From JANQTF01 sp036835375 (GTDB lineage: Bacteria; Bacteroidota; Bacteroidia; J057), in contig DAITMB010000159.1 in assembly GCA_036835375.1 (NCBI GenBank), forward strand, positions 1 through 9,931: a stretch of 9,931 nt of DNA, in the 5' to 3' direction. The translations under genes and the position numbers were made by a program. Under the pieces are notes generated by a model that did no database searches, was not told the DNA's origin, and saw only the letters and a program-made list of their open reading frames with translations. This document shows, piece after piece, positions 1 to 7,645 of this stretch; within the stretch, counting starts at the first letter, position 1, and the number at the start of each line of letters is the position of its first letter.

Positions 1-96
1 CGCCTTCGAGAACCTCAGGCATCGGCATCGGGGGGAGCCTCCGCCTTCGAGAGCCTCAGGCATCGGGGGGAGCCTCCGCCTTCGAGAGCCTCAGGC
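1..96. repeat. Short tandem repeat array of about 35-41 bp units, cut by the left edge
   Basis: Two full units and the start of a third lie head to tail at 1-41, 42-76 and from 77. Each begins CGCCTTCGAGAGCCTCAGGC (first unit with A instead of G at position 12). Units 1 and 2 end ATCGGGGGGAGCCTC; unit 1 is six bases longer because ATCGGC is duplicated. The third unit diverges after CAGGC into GTCGGCGTCGGCATCC. No convincing coding frame runs through the array. It resembles the REP-like or minisatellite elements found between genes in many genomes. The array may continue beyond the left edge, so the copy number here is a minimum. Confidence 0.85.
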
Positions 97-139
97 GTCG
101 GCGTCGGCATCCAACATCCGGAGGCTGAGGCTCTCGAAG
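80..139. repeat. Inverted copy of the repeat core, able to form a hairpin
   Basis: The 15 bases at 80-94 (CTTCGAGAGCCTCAG) are perfectly complementary to those at 125-139 (CTGAGGCTCTCGAAG), with a 30-base loop. The right arm is therefore a further copy of the repeat core in opposite orientation. In RNA this would make a stable GC-rich stem. No run of T follows the right arm, so it is not an obvious intrinsic terminator, although it might stop transcription arriving from an unseen gene on the left. The remaining stretch, 146-269, shows no further repeat and no clear promoter. Confidence 0.75.
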
Positions 140-269
140 CCCCGGATTGCCCCTCCGCGCTTACATGTTCCAGCAGGTGGATTTTCGGAAATGATTCCGT
201 AGGGCTGTACCTTTCTGACCGAATTTCTGGCGGAACTACTACTTCTCCTCACTTATTGCTACTTGACAC

Positions 270-3200
270 ATGATCTTTCGATTATTTTCCTCGCTCACGA
301 ATCACGGAAATGGATGTTGGGCGCTGCTGTTGCTGTTACTTTTTCCGAGCTGCGAGTCGCCGCTGCCGCCTGTGCCACATCAGGGTCTGGTGCGCCTAGA
401 AGCGGGTGAAGCCAAATCCGTCGCTGATTCTATCCGGCAAGCGACGCCTGTGCAACTTGCCGCTGGCCTGGAACTGAGCCTTTGGGCCTCCGACTCTTTG
501 CTGGCTGACCCGGTCGCGCTCAGCATGGATCCATTTGGCCGTGCGTATGTCACCCGCACGCATCGTCAGAAAAACTCTGAATTCGATATTCGAGCACATC
601 GCGAATGGATGACGCCTTCCATTTCTCTCGCCACGGTAGAAGATCGTCGGAAATTTCTCCACGAGACTTTTGCCCCAGAAAAAAGCGATGAAAATACTTG
701 GCTCCCTGACCTCAATGGCGACAGCCTCCACGATTGGCGGGACCTCACAGTGGAAAAAGAACAAATACTCCGAATTGAAGATACCGACAACGACGGGACG
801 GCTGACCAGTCATACGTCTTTGCCGAAGGCTTTCACACTGAGGTCACGGACGTGGCCGGCGGCCTCTTGGTCGATGGCGATGATTACTTTCTCGGGGTCG
901 CGCCCGACCTCTGGCGACTTCGCGACAATAATGGCGACGGGACCATCGACGAGATGGTATCGATCAGCCACGGCTATCAAGTCCACATTGGCTTCGGTGG
1001 TCATGGCATGTCGGGTCTTATCGTAGGGCCAGATGACAAGATCTATTGGTCCATTGGAGACATTGGGTCCGACATCACAGACCAGACCGGCAAGCGATGG
1101 GCTAACCCGAATCAAGGAGCGATTTTTCGCGCCAATCGGGACGGCAGCGACTTTGAAGTCTATGCAGCAGGCCTGCGGAATACCCACGAATTTGCTTTCG
1201 ACGCTTATGGAAACCTCATCACCGTGGACAATGATGGAGACTACCCCGACGAAATGGAGCGACTCATGTACGTCGTGCATGGCTCCGATGCTGGCTGGCG
1301 CGCGAACTGGCAATATGGCAAATACACCGACCCCGACAACAACCGCTACAATGTCTGGATGGACGAAGGAATGTTCAAACCGCGCTTTGCCGGGCAAGCG
1401 GCCTACATTGTGCCCCCGATCCAAAATTATCACAGCGGCCCCACTGGACTAAAATATCAGCCCGGCACAGCGCTGGGCGGGCGCTGGCAGAACCATTTTT
1501 TTGTGGTCGAATTCACCGGTGCCCCCTCCCGCGCCAAGCTGCACGCCTTTGAATTGGAACCTGAAGGCGCTGGCTTTGCCCTCAAGCAAGAAGAAGTGCT
1601 CGTGCAGGGCGTTTTAGCGACAGGCCTGGACATCGGCGCTGATGGAGCACTGTACTTTTCGGACTGGATCACTGGATGGGGAACCAAGAATTATGGGCGA
1701 ATCTGGAAGCTGGATGATCCGGAAAGCAATGGTTCTACTCTGAGGAATGAAGTGAAGAACATTCTCCAACAAGATCTCTCTAAGGTGGAAGCCTCCTTGC
1801 TGGTCGAGCACCTTTCTCACGCGGACATGCGGGTGCGGCAAAATGCGCAATTCGAACTAGCGAAGCGCGGCAAAAAATCTGTCCCGCTTTTCTTGGAGTC
1901 CATTCGCCAACAAACGCATCAGCTGGCTCGCATCCATGGCATATGGGGAATTGCCCAATTGGTGCGGCAGAAAAACGCTAGCGCAGATCAGCTTGTGGAA
2001 TTTCTCTTGGACAAAGACCCTGAAATTCGCGCACAAGTCCTCAAAATGCTGGGAGACCTCCGCTATGAAGCGGCTGGAGAAGCCTATGTGGCCGGGCTGA
2101 CCGATCCTGCTGCACGGGTGCGATTCTTTGCTGCCGAAGCCATCGGACGCACAGCCTATCAACCAGCAGTCGCGGCCCTGATCCAGATGTTGGAAAAAAA
2201 TGACGATCAGGATGTGTATCTCCGGCACGCGGGCTGTTTCGCGTTGGCTCAACTTGGCCAATCAGCTCCTTTGGTTCAGCTTGCTTCCCACCCTTCCAAG
2301 GCCCTGCGCATTGCAGCGGTGGTAGCCCTGCGTCGAATGAAAGACGCAGGATTGATAGCATTTCTACAAGACAACGACCTAGAAGTCGTGACGGAGGCTG
2401 CCCGCGCCATTCACGACGACTATTCAGTGCCAGCGGCATTGCCTGCTTTGGCCGACTTGCTCCAAACCCCGCAACGCGCTTTGGTTCATGAGCCTCTGGC
2501 CCGACGGGTGATGAGTGCTGCTTCCCGAGTTGGAAGGGCCGAAGATCTCACCCGACTCGCCAGCCTGAGCGCAGATCCTGCATTTGCCTCCATCATTCGC
2601 GCTGAAAGCATCTCAGCATTGGCTGTGTGGTCTTCGCCCTCGGTCCTGGACCGGGTAGATGGTCGCCTTCGCGGCCCTGTGAAGCGCGATTCAATAGCGG
2701 TTCACCAAGCGATCCTTCCTCATATCGACCAACTGCTCGCGGCTTCGGATCCCGAGGTGCTCGCTGCTAGTATCCATTTGATTGGCCGTCAGGCCATTCC
2801 TGGGCAAGAGGCCAAATTGGAAACCATGCTCCGGAAGCATTCGGCTCCAGCCGTGAGGGTAGCCGCGATGAAAGCCTTGTTCGAACTAGCATCTCCCCTA
2901 TTGCCCACGGCCATTCGAACGGCGCTGCTGGATCGTGACCGAACCGTTAGAGAATCGGCCCTTTCGCTCACCCCACAGCTCCCTGCCAGCCCCACCGAGA
3001 TCGTGAGTCTACTGGAAACGGTCATTGAGCGAGCAGATATGGAAGACAAGCAAGCCGCTGTTGCCGCACTTGCCCAACTTCCTGCGGACGCCACACAACC
3101 ATTGCTTGAGACGCTGATCGATCGCTGGAAAAAAGGAAGACTCCCCACCGCGCTCCAGGTGGAATTGCAAGAAGTGGTAGAAAAAGGCCAGAATTTTTCT

Positions 3201-3704
3201 TTGAACGATCAAATCGCTGCCATTAGGGCAGCTGCCGAGAGCGCCAACGATCCTCTTGCCCTCTACGCCGATGTCCTGATGGGAGGAAGCGCAGAAGCCG
3301 GGCTTCGCGTTGCTTATTACCACGAAGCGGGACAGTGTGTCCGTTGCCACGCGATGCAAGCCGGAAGCGTGAGTGGAGGCGTAGGACCCAATCTGGCAGG
3401 CGTGGGCAATCGCCTTTCACGGGAATCGATCCTTTTGTCGCTGGTGGCACCCAGTGCAGAGCTGGCACTCGGCTATGGCACAGCCACCCTCACCCTTCAG
3501 GATGGGAGCCAGGTGCGGGGGATTCTTCTGTCGGAAACGAGTCGCGATATGACTCTCCAAACGGAGCAAGCCGAGCCCATCAAATTTCCGAAGCAAGACA
3601 TCGCGCGGGTACAAATGGCGCCTTCCGCCATGCCACCGATGGGACTTATTTTGAGTCGAAGAGAACTGCGAGATGTGGTGGCTTTCCTCACAGAGATGAA
3701 ATAA
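270..3704 (+). CDS. Large exported PVC-type dehydrogenase-like protein with HEAT repeats and C-terminal cytochrome c domain
   Basis: This 1144-residue protein starts with an export signal: a hydrophobic leucine run at about residues 18-25, then F-P-S-C with Cys28, a degenerate lipobox suggesting a lipoprotein. Residues about 55-485 look like the beta-propeller of the 'putative membrane-bound dehydrogenase' family first described in Planctomycetes and Verrucomicrobia. The propeller carries three Asp-rich calcium-loop motifs (D147-D155, D171-D179, D219-D227) and conserved histidines near 239 and 245. Residues about 495-960 form a chain of HEAT-like helical repeats. The C-terminus is a heme domain with CVRCH at 1023-1027 (covalent heme c, His ligand), then G-P-N-L and a Met-Pro-Pro-Met-Gly segment at 1121-1125 that could give the axial Met. 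I infer electron transfer during oxidation of a sugar or other small substrate in the periplasm; the substrate is unknown. No Shine-Dalgarno is visible, but the signal peptide supports this start. It appears to stand alone, 285 bp before the next gene. Confidence 0.93.
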   Translation: MIFRLFSSLTNHGNGCWALLLLLLFPSCESPLPPVPHQGLVRLEAGEAKSVADSIRQATPVQLAAGLELSLWASDSLLADPVALSMDPFGRAYVTRTHRQKNSEFDIRAHREWMTPSISLATVEDRRKFLHETFAPEKSDENTWLPDLNGDSLHDWRDLTVEKEQILRIEDTDNDGTADQSYVFAEGFHTEVTDVAGGLLVDGDDYFLGVAPDLWRLRDNNGDGTIDEMVSISHGYQVHIGFGGHGMSGLIVGPDDKIYWSIGDIGSDITDQTGKRWANPNQGAIFRANRDGSDFEVYAAGLRNTHEFAFDAYGNLITVDNDGDYPDEMERLMYVVHGSDAGWRANWQYGKYTDPDNNRYNVWMDEGMFKPRFAGQAAYIVPPIQNYHSGPTGLKYQPGTALGGRWQNHFFVVEFTGAPSRAKLHAFELEPEGAGFALKQEEVLVQGVLATGLDIGADGALYFSDWITGWGTKNYGRIWKLDDPESNGSTLRNEVKNILQQDLSKVEASLLVEHLSHADMRVRQNAQFELAKRGKKSVPLFLESIRQQTHQLARIHGIWGIAQLVRQKNASADQLVEFLLDKDPEIRAQVLKMLGDLRYEAAGEAYVAGLTDPAARVRFFAAEAIGRTAYQPAVAALIQMLEKNDDQDVYLRHAGCFALAQLGQSAPLVQLASHPSKALRIAAVVALRRMKDAGLIAFLQDNDLEVVTEAARAIHDDYSVPAALPALADLLQTPQRALVHEPLARRVMSAASRVGRAEDLTRLASLSADPAFASIIRAESISALAVWSSPSVLDRVDGRLRGPVKRDSIAVHQAILPHIDQLLAASDPEVLAASIHLIGRQAIPGQEAKLETMLRKHSAPAVRVAAMKALFELASPLLPTAIRTALLDRDRTVRESALSLTPQLPASPTEIVSLLETVIERADMEDKQAAVAALAQLPADATQPLLETLIDRWKKGRLPTALQVELQEVVEKGQNFSLNDQIAAIRAAAESANDPLALYADVLMGGSAEAGLRVAYYHEAGQCVRCHAMQAGSVSGGVGPNLAGVGNRLSRESILLSLVAPSAELALGYGTATLTLQDGSQVRGILLSETSRDMTLQTEQAEPIKFPKQDIARVQMAPSAMPPMGLILSRRELRDVVAFLTEMK

Positions 3705-3989
3705 CGAGGCCTTCTAGCCAAGGTGAATTCACTCATTTTTGTCGCTCGCGGAACCATTTGTGGGCCGCAAGTGACAGAGATGACTTGTCTCGATGAACGT
3801 TTCGATTTCATCGTTTCCCTCCGGCTCACATCGGTCGCTGTGGATAGATTCGGAGGAAAATGTATCTTCGGCTTTCCATTGGAAGGCCAAAACAGAATCG
3901 AAATCTGGCAGCAATCATGCTCCGCGGTCATTTATTTTGATTGGACTTTCCTTTCTGATTCTCTCCGGCCACATTGATCGACACTCCGC
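3705..3989. other. Intergenic stretch without a convincing gene
   Basis: These 285 bases contain only short overlapping reading frames of unremarkable composition. One of them (3793-3993) overlaps the next start codon by ATGA but resembles nothing known. The sole structure I see is an 8-bp hairpin at 3870-3888 (GGCTTTCC, loop ATT, GGAAGGCC, one G-T pair). It has no T run on either strand, so a terminator role is doubtful. The promoter of the following three genes probably lies here, but I could not find a good match to the Bacteroidota TAnnTTTG consensus. Confidence 0.5.
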
Positions 3990-4517
3990 ATGAATTTATC
4001 TCTATCGGACATCCAGCGCTTGTACGGCAAACAGTTGTTTGTCATAGGTGAATCGAAGACGCCTGAGATCCATTCCACGTCCACTGACGCCCTTCCTTCA
4101 GTAAAACATTCTCACACTCCCGCAACCGTTGTCGCTGAGGCATTGCCATTTCAGTCGGGAGATCCTGTGGCATGGAAGCTCAAGCCAGGCTCGACCCTTT
4201 CTTTGGTGCTGTCGTCTTCCGATTTTGATAATCGCACCTGGACAGGATGGCTCAAGCAGTGCATCGTGCAAGCTGGAGTACCTCTCGACAAGGTCGGCTT
4301 TGGGGTGTATGCCGATACGGCCCAGGAAGTATCGTTGCAAGATATGTCGACTTCGGTGGGTGTGCTGTTTGGAAAATATCCTTCTGCCCTCGCCTCTCCT
4401 GCTAGTTGGGACGGAAAATTTCTTTTCGGAGCGGATTCGCTTTCCTCATTGCAGGACACACGCAAGCAGCAAGAAGTGACGCTGATGCTCAAGCAATGCC
4501 TCCACTTGATGAAGTGA
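3990..4517 (+). CDS. Unrecognised 175-residue cytoplasmic protein, possibly a DNA polymerase III psi (HolD)-like subunit
   Basis: There is no signal peptide or membrane segment. The N-terminus (MNLSLSDIQRLYG) is followed by a low-conservation linker rich in Ser, Thr and Pro to about residue 60. Then comes a compact alpha/beta-looking region: a hydrophobic strand (LSLVLSSSD), a helix (WLKQCIVQAGVPLDKVGFG), another strand (VGVLFGKYP), and a final helix ending LKQCLHLMK. This order resembles, from memory, a small Bacteroidota protein family with a HolD-like layout (the clamp-loader psi subunit). The similarity is structural intuition, not a motif match, so no symbol is given. The next gene, rdgB, follows after 85 bp in the same direction and may be co-transcribed. 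Coding status is supported by length, intact frame and position. Confidence 0.7.
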   Translation: MNLSLSDIQRLYGKQLFVIGESKTPEIHSTSTDALPSVKHSHTPATVVAEALPFQSGDPVAWKLKPGSTLSLVLSSSDFDNRTWTGWLKQCIVQAGVPLDKVGFGVYADTAQEVSLQDMSTSVGVLFGKYPSALASPASWDGKFLFGADSLSSLQDTRKQQEVTLMLKQCLHLMK

Positions 4518-4602
4518 TTGAGTCAAATCTGAAGCATCCTTTGTTGACCGATGCGCGGTTATTTCTTCTTCCACGATCAGTTCCTATCTATTCCTTTTGC
4601 TG

Positions 4603-5193
4603 ATGACGCAACTTTTATTTGGCACCAACAACGCGCACAAACTCGAAGAAATCAGGGCCTTGGTGCCCCCGAGATTTCAGGTACTCAGTGCGCAAGACCT
4701 CGGGATCGAGTTGGACGTGGAGGAGACGGAGACGACCTTGTCAGGAAATGCGTTGTTGAAAGCCGCGGCATTTGCGGCTGCCTCGGGGATGGCCTGCTTC
4801 GCTGACGACACCGGGTTGGAGGTAGAAGCACTTGACGGCGCGCCCGGGGTGTACTCAGCTCGCTGGGCAGGCGAACAGGCGAACGCAAAAGACAATGTGG
4901 CCAAAATGCTTCGAGAAATGGCGGACAAGTCTAATCGCAGGGCGGTGTTTCGCACTGTGATCGCTTTTGTAGATGGGGATCAGCACCATTTATTTGAAGG
5001 GGAGGTCGCAGGGAGCATTCTTCGTGAAACGCGGGGCGAAAATGGATTTGGGTATGACCCACTTTTTGTGCCGGAGGGTCACTCGATGAGTTTTGCGCAG
5101 ATGCGTGCGGAAGAAAAGCACGCATTATCTCATCGTGCGCGCGCTGTCCGTGCGTTTGTGAAATTCCTCGAAAACATGCCACATGAGCAATAA
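4603..5193 (+). CDS. rdgB: Non-canonical purine NTP pyrophosphatase (XTP/dITP diphosphatase, RdgB/HAM1 family)
   Basis: The enzyme hydrolyses ITP, dITP and XTP to the monophosphate plus pyrophosphate, keeping deaminated purines out of DNA and RNA. All family motifs are visible: GTNNxxK at residues 7-13, N-A-x-x-K-A near 49-54, ADDTGLEV at 67-74 with the catalytic Asp pair, GAPGVYSARWAG at 79-90, GENGFGYDPLF at 145-155, and SHRARA at 176-181. The 196-residue length is normal. The frame can be opened two codons upstream at a TTG (4597), but the ATG at 4603 starts the strand MTQLLFGTNN exactly where the family begins, so I chose it. No Shine-Dalgarno precedes it. The end overlaps udk by 11 bp, implying translational coupling in one operon. 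Confidence 0.96.
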   Translation: MTQLLFGTNNAHKLEEIRALVPPRFQVLSAQDLGIELDVEETETTLSGNALLKAAAFAAASGMACFADDTGLEVEALDGAPGVYSARWAGEQANAKDNVAKMLREMADKSNRRAVFRTVIAFVDGDQHHLFEGEVAGSILRETRGENGFGYDPLFVPEGHSMSFAQMRAEEKHALSHRARAVRAFVKFLENMPHEQ

Positions 5194-5809
5194 GCCCTAC
5201 CTCGTGGGAATCTGTGGTGGGAGTGGATCTGGCAAGACTTTTTTGCTTGACCAAATTCTCCATCACTGGCCCCTCGCATCCATCACGCTGGTGTCGCAAG
5301 ACAATTATTACCTCCCGCTGGAAGCGCAGCGGAAAGAGGCCGATGGTTTGACCAACTTTGATCACCCCGACTCGGTAGATTTGCACAGGTTGGAGACCGA
5401 TGTGAGAGAATTGATGCAGGGGCATCCGGTGCGGATTCAAGAATACACCTTTAATAACCCACTGGCCACTGCGGCCACAATCGTGATGAAGCCTGCGCCG
5501 ATCATCATTGTGGAAGGGCTTTTTATTTATCATCGGCAGAGCCTTTCGAAGCTCATAGACTTGAAGGTATTTGTGGAAGCGCATGAGCACATCCGACTGG
5601 CGCGTCGATTGCGCAGAGATGACAGCGAGCGCGGGTACTCCTCAGAATCCGTGCTGCGAGACTGGGAGCGCTTTGTCGCGCCGATGTACCGGCAATTTAT
5701 TGAGCCTACTAAATACGATTGCGACCTCATTATTCCGAATCACTCCCACATGTATCGGGCCGTCCAAGTGCTCCTTCACCACTTGGAAAGACAATTTCCG
5801 TTGGAGTAA
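5183..5809 (+). CDS. udk: Uridine kinase-like P-loop kinase
   Basis: The family phosphorylates uridine and cytidine to their monophosphates in the pyrimidine salvage pathway. The 208-residue protein has a Walker A loop GGSGSGKT at residues 12-19, the substrate-site motif SQDNYY at 38-43, NFDHPDSVD at 58-66, the strand PIIIVEGLF at 106-114, and the basic lid RRLRRDDSERGY at 141-152. In place of the Y-D-F-x-x-H-x-R stretch of classical uridine kinases it has YTFNNP (88-93), a form I associate with Bacteroidota homologues; its exact substrate preference is thus less sure. The start ATG lies inside the end of rdgB (11-bp overlap). Only 27 bp separate its stop from the stop of the convergent antitoxin gene, and no terminator hairpin is visible there. 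Confidence 0.92.
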   Translation: MSNKPYLVGICGGSGSGKTFLLDQILHHWPLASITLVSQDNYYLPLEAQRKEADGLTNFDHPDSVDLHRLETDVRELMQGHPVRIQEYTFNNPLATAATIVMKPAPIIIVEGLFIYHRQSLSKLIDLKVFVEAHEHIRLARRLRRDDSERGYSSESVLRDWERFVAPMYRQFIEPTKYDCDLIIPNHSHMYRAVQVLLHHLERQFPLE

Positions 5810-5836
5810 GGCTGTATCGATGCCCCATATTGTCCC

Positions 5837-7045
5837 TTACTGCTGCTCAGCCGAAATGACTGCGTCATGGTCGCCCTTGCGCTCGTAGTCTCCTGCGTAG
5901 GGAATTTCGATTTTTTCAAAAATATGCGAATTCCAGCCCCACTGGGACAGACGCTGCTTTCCCTCGGCGTTCTCGCGCAGGTGTGCCATTCGACCCAAGA
6001 CAATGGCGGGATGTGTTTGATATTTTTCAGCGATTCGAAGGATCTCAACTTCATTCGGGCTCGACATGGCCTTGAGGTACTTATCCGCCGCGCGGGGAAG
6101 AAGCTGTTTCGCCGCGAATTCATTGGCTTGGTCTTCCTTGTCCTTTCCTGTTGGCTCTTTTCCGCTCTGAATCTGAGTATTTGCTAAGCCCTCAATGAAG
6201 ACATCCTTTTTGCCGTGGAGAAGGATGTGGCCCACTTCGTGAAAGAAAGTAAACCAAAAGATATCGTTCCGACGGTAGCGATTGGAAAGCTGAATGAGTG
6301 GTCGGTCTTGTAGCCATCGTGTAGAGCCGAAAAGGGCTGCTTTGGGCAGACATGGCGTGAATACGACCCTCACACCCGCCACGAGGCAGCGTGCTTGAAT
6401 CTGCTTCCAGACATCTGTAGGCTGTGTTCGAACGAGGGCCTTGAGCTCGGTCAAAATAGCGAGAAATATCTCCTTGTTATAGGCTGGCCCACCTAAAGCT
6501 TGAGCCTGAATCTCGCCCTGACGTAGCCATGCTGCCATCGCGGGTGCCTGATTGGTCGCGGATTCGCTCATCCGAAAATCAGCGTGATGCACATATTGAT
6601 TTTCAAAACATGTGCGATAAGCTGCCACGTTAGAAACTTGAAAAAAGGAAAGTAACGCGCGAACCTTGGAGGACGCATCCTTGCCATAGGTTAGCCCAAA
6701 GAGCTGACTCATTTCTTTCAGGGGAAAGGAATTAGCCCAACTTTGGGCTTCGAGCTGCTGCTCGGCCTCGGAAAGGATCGCGGCTTGGAGTTGGTACAAC
6801 CGCTCTCTTTCCAGCCAAAAATCAGCCGGAATACCCAATACATATTCAAGTTGTATAGCGGTGTGAGGAGTGATGCTGGCCTTGCCTTGGATGATCTCAT
6901 TGATGGTTTGAGTCGGACGATCCATGCGTCTGGCAAGCTCTGCTTGGTTCATCCCTTTGGCTTCTATGGTCTCAAGCAAGGTGTCCCCGGGTGGAGAGAG
7001 CACAGCACGGGCGAGGTCGATGTCGGTCTGGTTTCGGTAGGGCAT
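5837..7045 (-). CDS. higA: HigA-type antitoxin fused to an ImmA/IrrE-like zinc metallopeptidase
   Basis: This 402-residue protein pairs two functions. Residues about 18-80 form an XRE/HigA helix-turn-helix (MNQAELARRM, then TQTINEIIQGK, ITPHTAIQLEYVLG, and the HigA hallmark DFWLERE). Residues about 210-360 are an M78 (ImmA/IrrE) peptidase domain with the zinc site HEVGH at 269-273 and the partner segment EDQANEFAAKQLLP at 304-317, where E309 is the likely third ligand. Residues 100-200 are a helical linker. It lies 44 bp downstream of the HigB toxin gene on the same strand, so it should neutralise the toxin and repress the operon. What the peptidase cuts is unknown; ImmA relatives cleave repressors. 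The frame is open further upstream to 7144, into the toxin gene, but the ATG at 7045 begins the typical antitoxin N-terminus and the 33 extra residues look non-coding. The active site appears complete. Confidence 0.93.
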   Translation of the reverse strand: MPYRNQTDIDLARAVLSPPGDTLLETIEAKGMNQAELARRMDRPTQTINEIIQGKASITPHTAIQLEYVLGIPADFWLERERLYQLQAAILSEAEQQLEAQSWANSFPLKEMSQLFGLTYGKDASSKVRALLSFFQVSNVAAYRTCFENQYVHHADFRMSESATNQAPAMAAWLRQGEIQAQALGGPAYNKEIFLAILTELKALVRTQPTDVWKQIQARCLVAGVRVVFTPCLPKAALFGSTRWLQDRPLIQLSNRYRRNDIFWFTFFHEVGHILLHGKKDVFIEGLANTQIQSGKEPTGKDKEDQANEFAAKQLLPRAADKYLKAMSSPNEVEILRIAEKYQTHPAIVLGRMAHLRENAEGKQRLSQWGWNSHIFEKIEIPYAGDYERKGDHDAVISAEQQ

Positions 7046-7089
7046 GGCAGCTTGGCTGAGGTGGTGAGCGAAAAGATGGCGACGAAATG

Positions 7090-7425
7090 TCAGTGATAAT
7101 CGATGTTGATCTCCAGTATCACGATGTCCGTGATTTTCTCCCAATCAAGACCTCGGTCAGGTCGGATCGGAAGCGGATCGTGGAGAGGTTTGAAAATTAT
7201 CCGGCGATTTCCGGAGGTAGAGACTGCAAAACACCCTTTTTTATCACCGGTTAATTCGTGACACCCAGGACCAGGCAGGCTTGCCAGCATGGCTAAATGA
7301 GGGGCGGCACTTAATTCTTGCAGGCGTTGACTGACCCGCTTGGCCTCGTTTCCGTAATGCTTTGCCATTTCTCGAAAGCTAGTGACGGTTTTGCCAAGCT
7401 TCTTTGTCCGATATGATATTCTCAT
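7090..7425 (-). CDS. higB: HigB-type toxin (RelE/ParE superfamily, plasmid maintenance killer family)
   Basis: HigB toxins are ribosome-dependent mRNA endonucleases. The 111-residue protein fits the family throughout: an N-terminal MRISYRTKKLGK, two helices (SFREMAKHYGNEAKRVSQRLQEL, residues 17-39), then CHELTGDKKGCFAV at 55-68, SGNRRIIFKP at 71-80 with the conserved basic pair R74/R75, the family-typical segment with Pro-Leu-Pro and G-L-D-W at 84-95, and a terminal IDYH. It is the first gene of the module, toxin before antitoxin, which is the normal order for higBA. Reading on the minus strand, GGATGAAAG precedes the ATG, a weak possible ribosome site. A perfect palindrome 20 bp upstream of the start codon is the likely operator. 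No sign of truncation. Confidence 0.94.
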   Translation of the reverse strand: MRISYRTKKLGKTVTSFREMAKHYGNEAKRVSQRLQELSAAPHLAMLASLPGPGCHELTGDKKGCFAVSTSGNRRIIFKPLHDPLPIRPDRGLDWEKITDIVILEINIDYH

Positions 7426-7445
7426 CTTTCATCCACAATGATACG

Positions 7446-7476
7446 ATTTTTATTCACCCTCCGGGTGAATAAAAAT
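7446..7476 (-). promoter_or_regulatory. Palindromic operator candidate of the higBA module
   Basis: ATTTTTATTCACCC (7446-7459) and GGGTGAATAAAAAT (7463-7476) are perfect inverted repeats of 14 bp separated by TCC. The element lies 20 bp upstream of the toxin start codon, where HigA-type antitoxins usually bind to autoregulate. The arms are A/T-rich with a GGGTGAA core. It cannot be an intrinsic terminator for arsR or higBA because it sits between two divergent starts, although read as RNA the stem would be followed by only a short AT stretch. I could not place -10 and -33/-35 boxes with confidence. Confidence 0.8.
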
Positions 7477-7628
7477 ATGAAATGATATCCTGTTTGTTGC
7501 ACAAAATAGCCGCTTTTTTCTGACGCTGTCCCGGTGTCAACTAATTTCGATGCTTCGATCATCATCCTACCATTTTCTCATTCTACAGCAAAAAAGCTGG
7601 CCATTTGCACTGGACTTGGTATTCTAAT

Positions 7629-7645
7629 AATACTATCGTAGTATT
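7629..7645 (+). promoter_or_regulatory. Palindromic ArsR operator candidate
   Basis: AATACTA (7629-7635) and TAGTATT (7639-7645) form a perfect 7-bp inverted repeat around TCG. ArsR-family repressors bind AT-rich dyads over the promoter. The dyad ends only 8 bp before the arsR start codon at 7654, leaving no room for a Shine-Dalgarno and hinting at a very short leader or a leaderless transcript. This fits autorepression of the downstream ars genes, relieved by arsenite. Confidence 0.75.

Noticed and set aside
1..145. CRISPR array at the left edge
   Set aside because: Units are adjacent with no unique spacers of constant length, and one copy is inverted, which does not fit a CRISPR array.
810..1433. 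207-codon minus-strand frame within the cytochrome gene
   Set aside because: It is the antisense image of a strongly supported coding region and its translation shows no recognisable motif.
3870..3888. 8-bp hairpin between the cytochrome gene and the next gene
   Set aside because: No T run follows on either strand and it lies about 165 bp after the stop codon, so calling it a terminator is not supported.
3793..3993. 66-codon frame with a hydrophobic stretch, overlapping the next start by ATGA
   Set aside because: The translation resembles no family I know, has unremarkable composition, and competes with other overlapping short frames in the same stretch; the ATGA overlap alone is not enough.
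7046..7144. Upstream extension of the antitoxin frame by 33 residues overlapping the toxin gene
   Set aside because: The added residues are His/Arg-rich and look like the out-of-frame image of the toxin's 3' end; HigA proteins begin near the chosen ATG.
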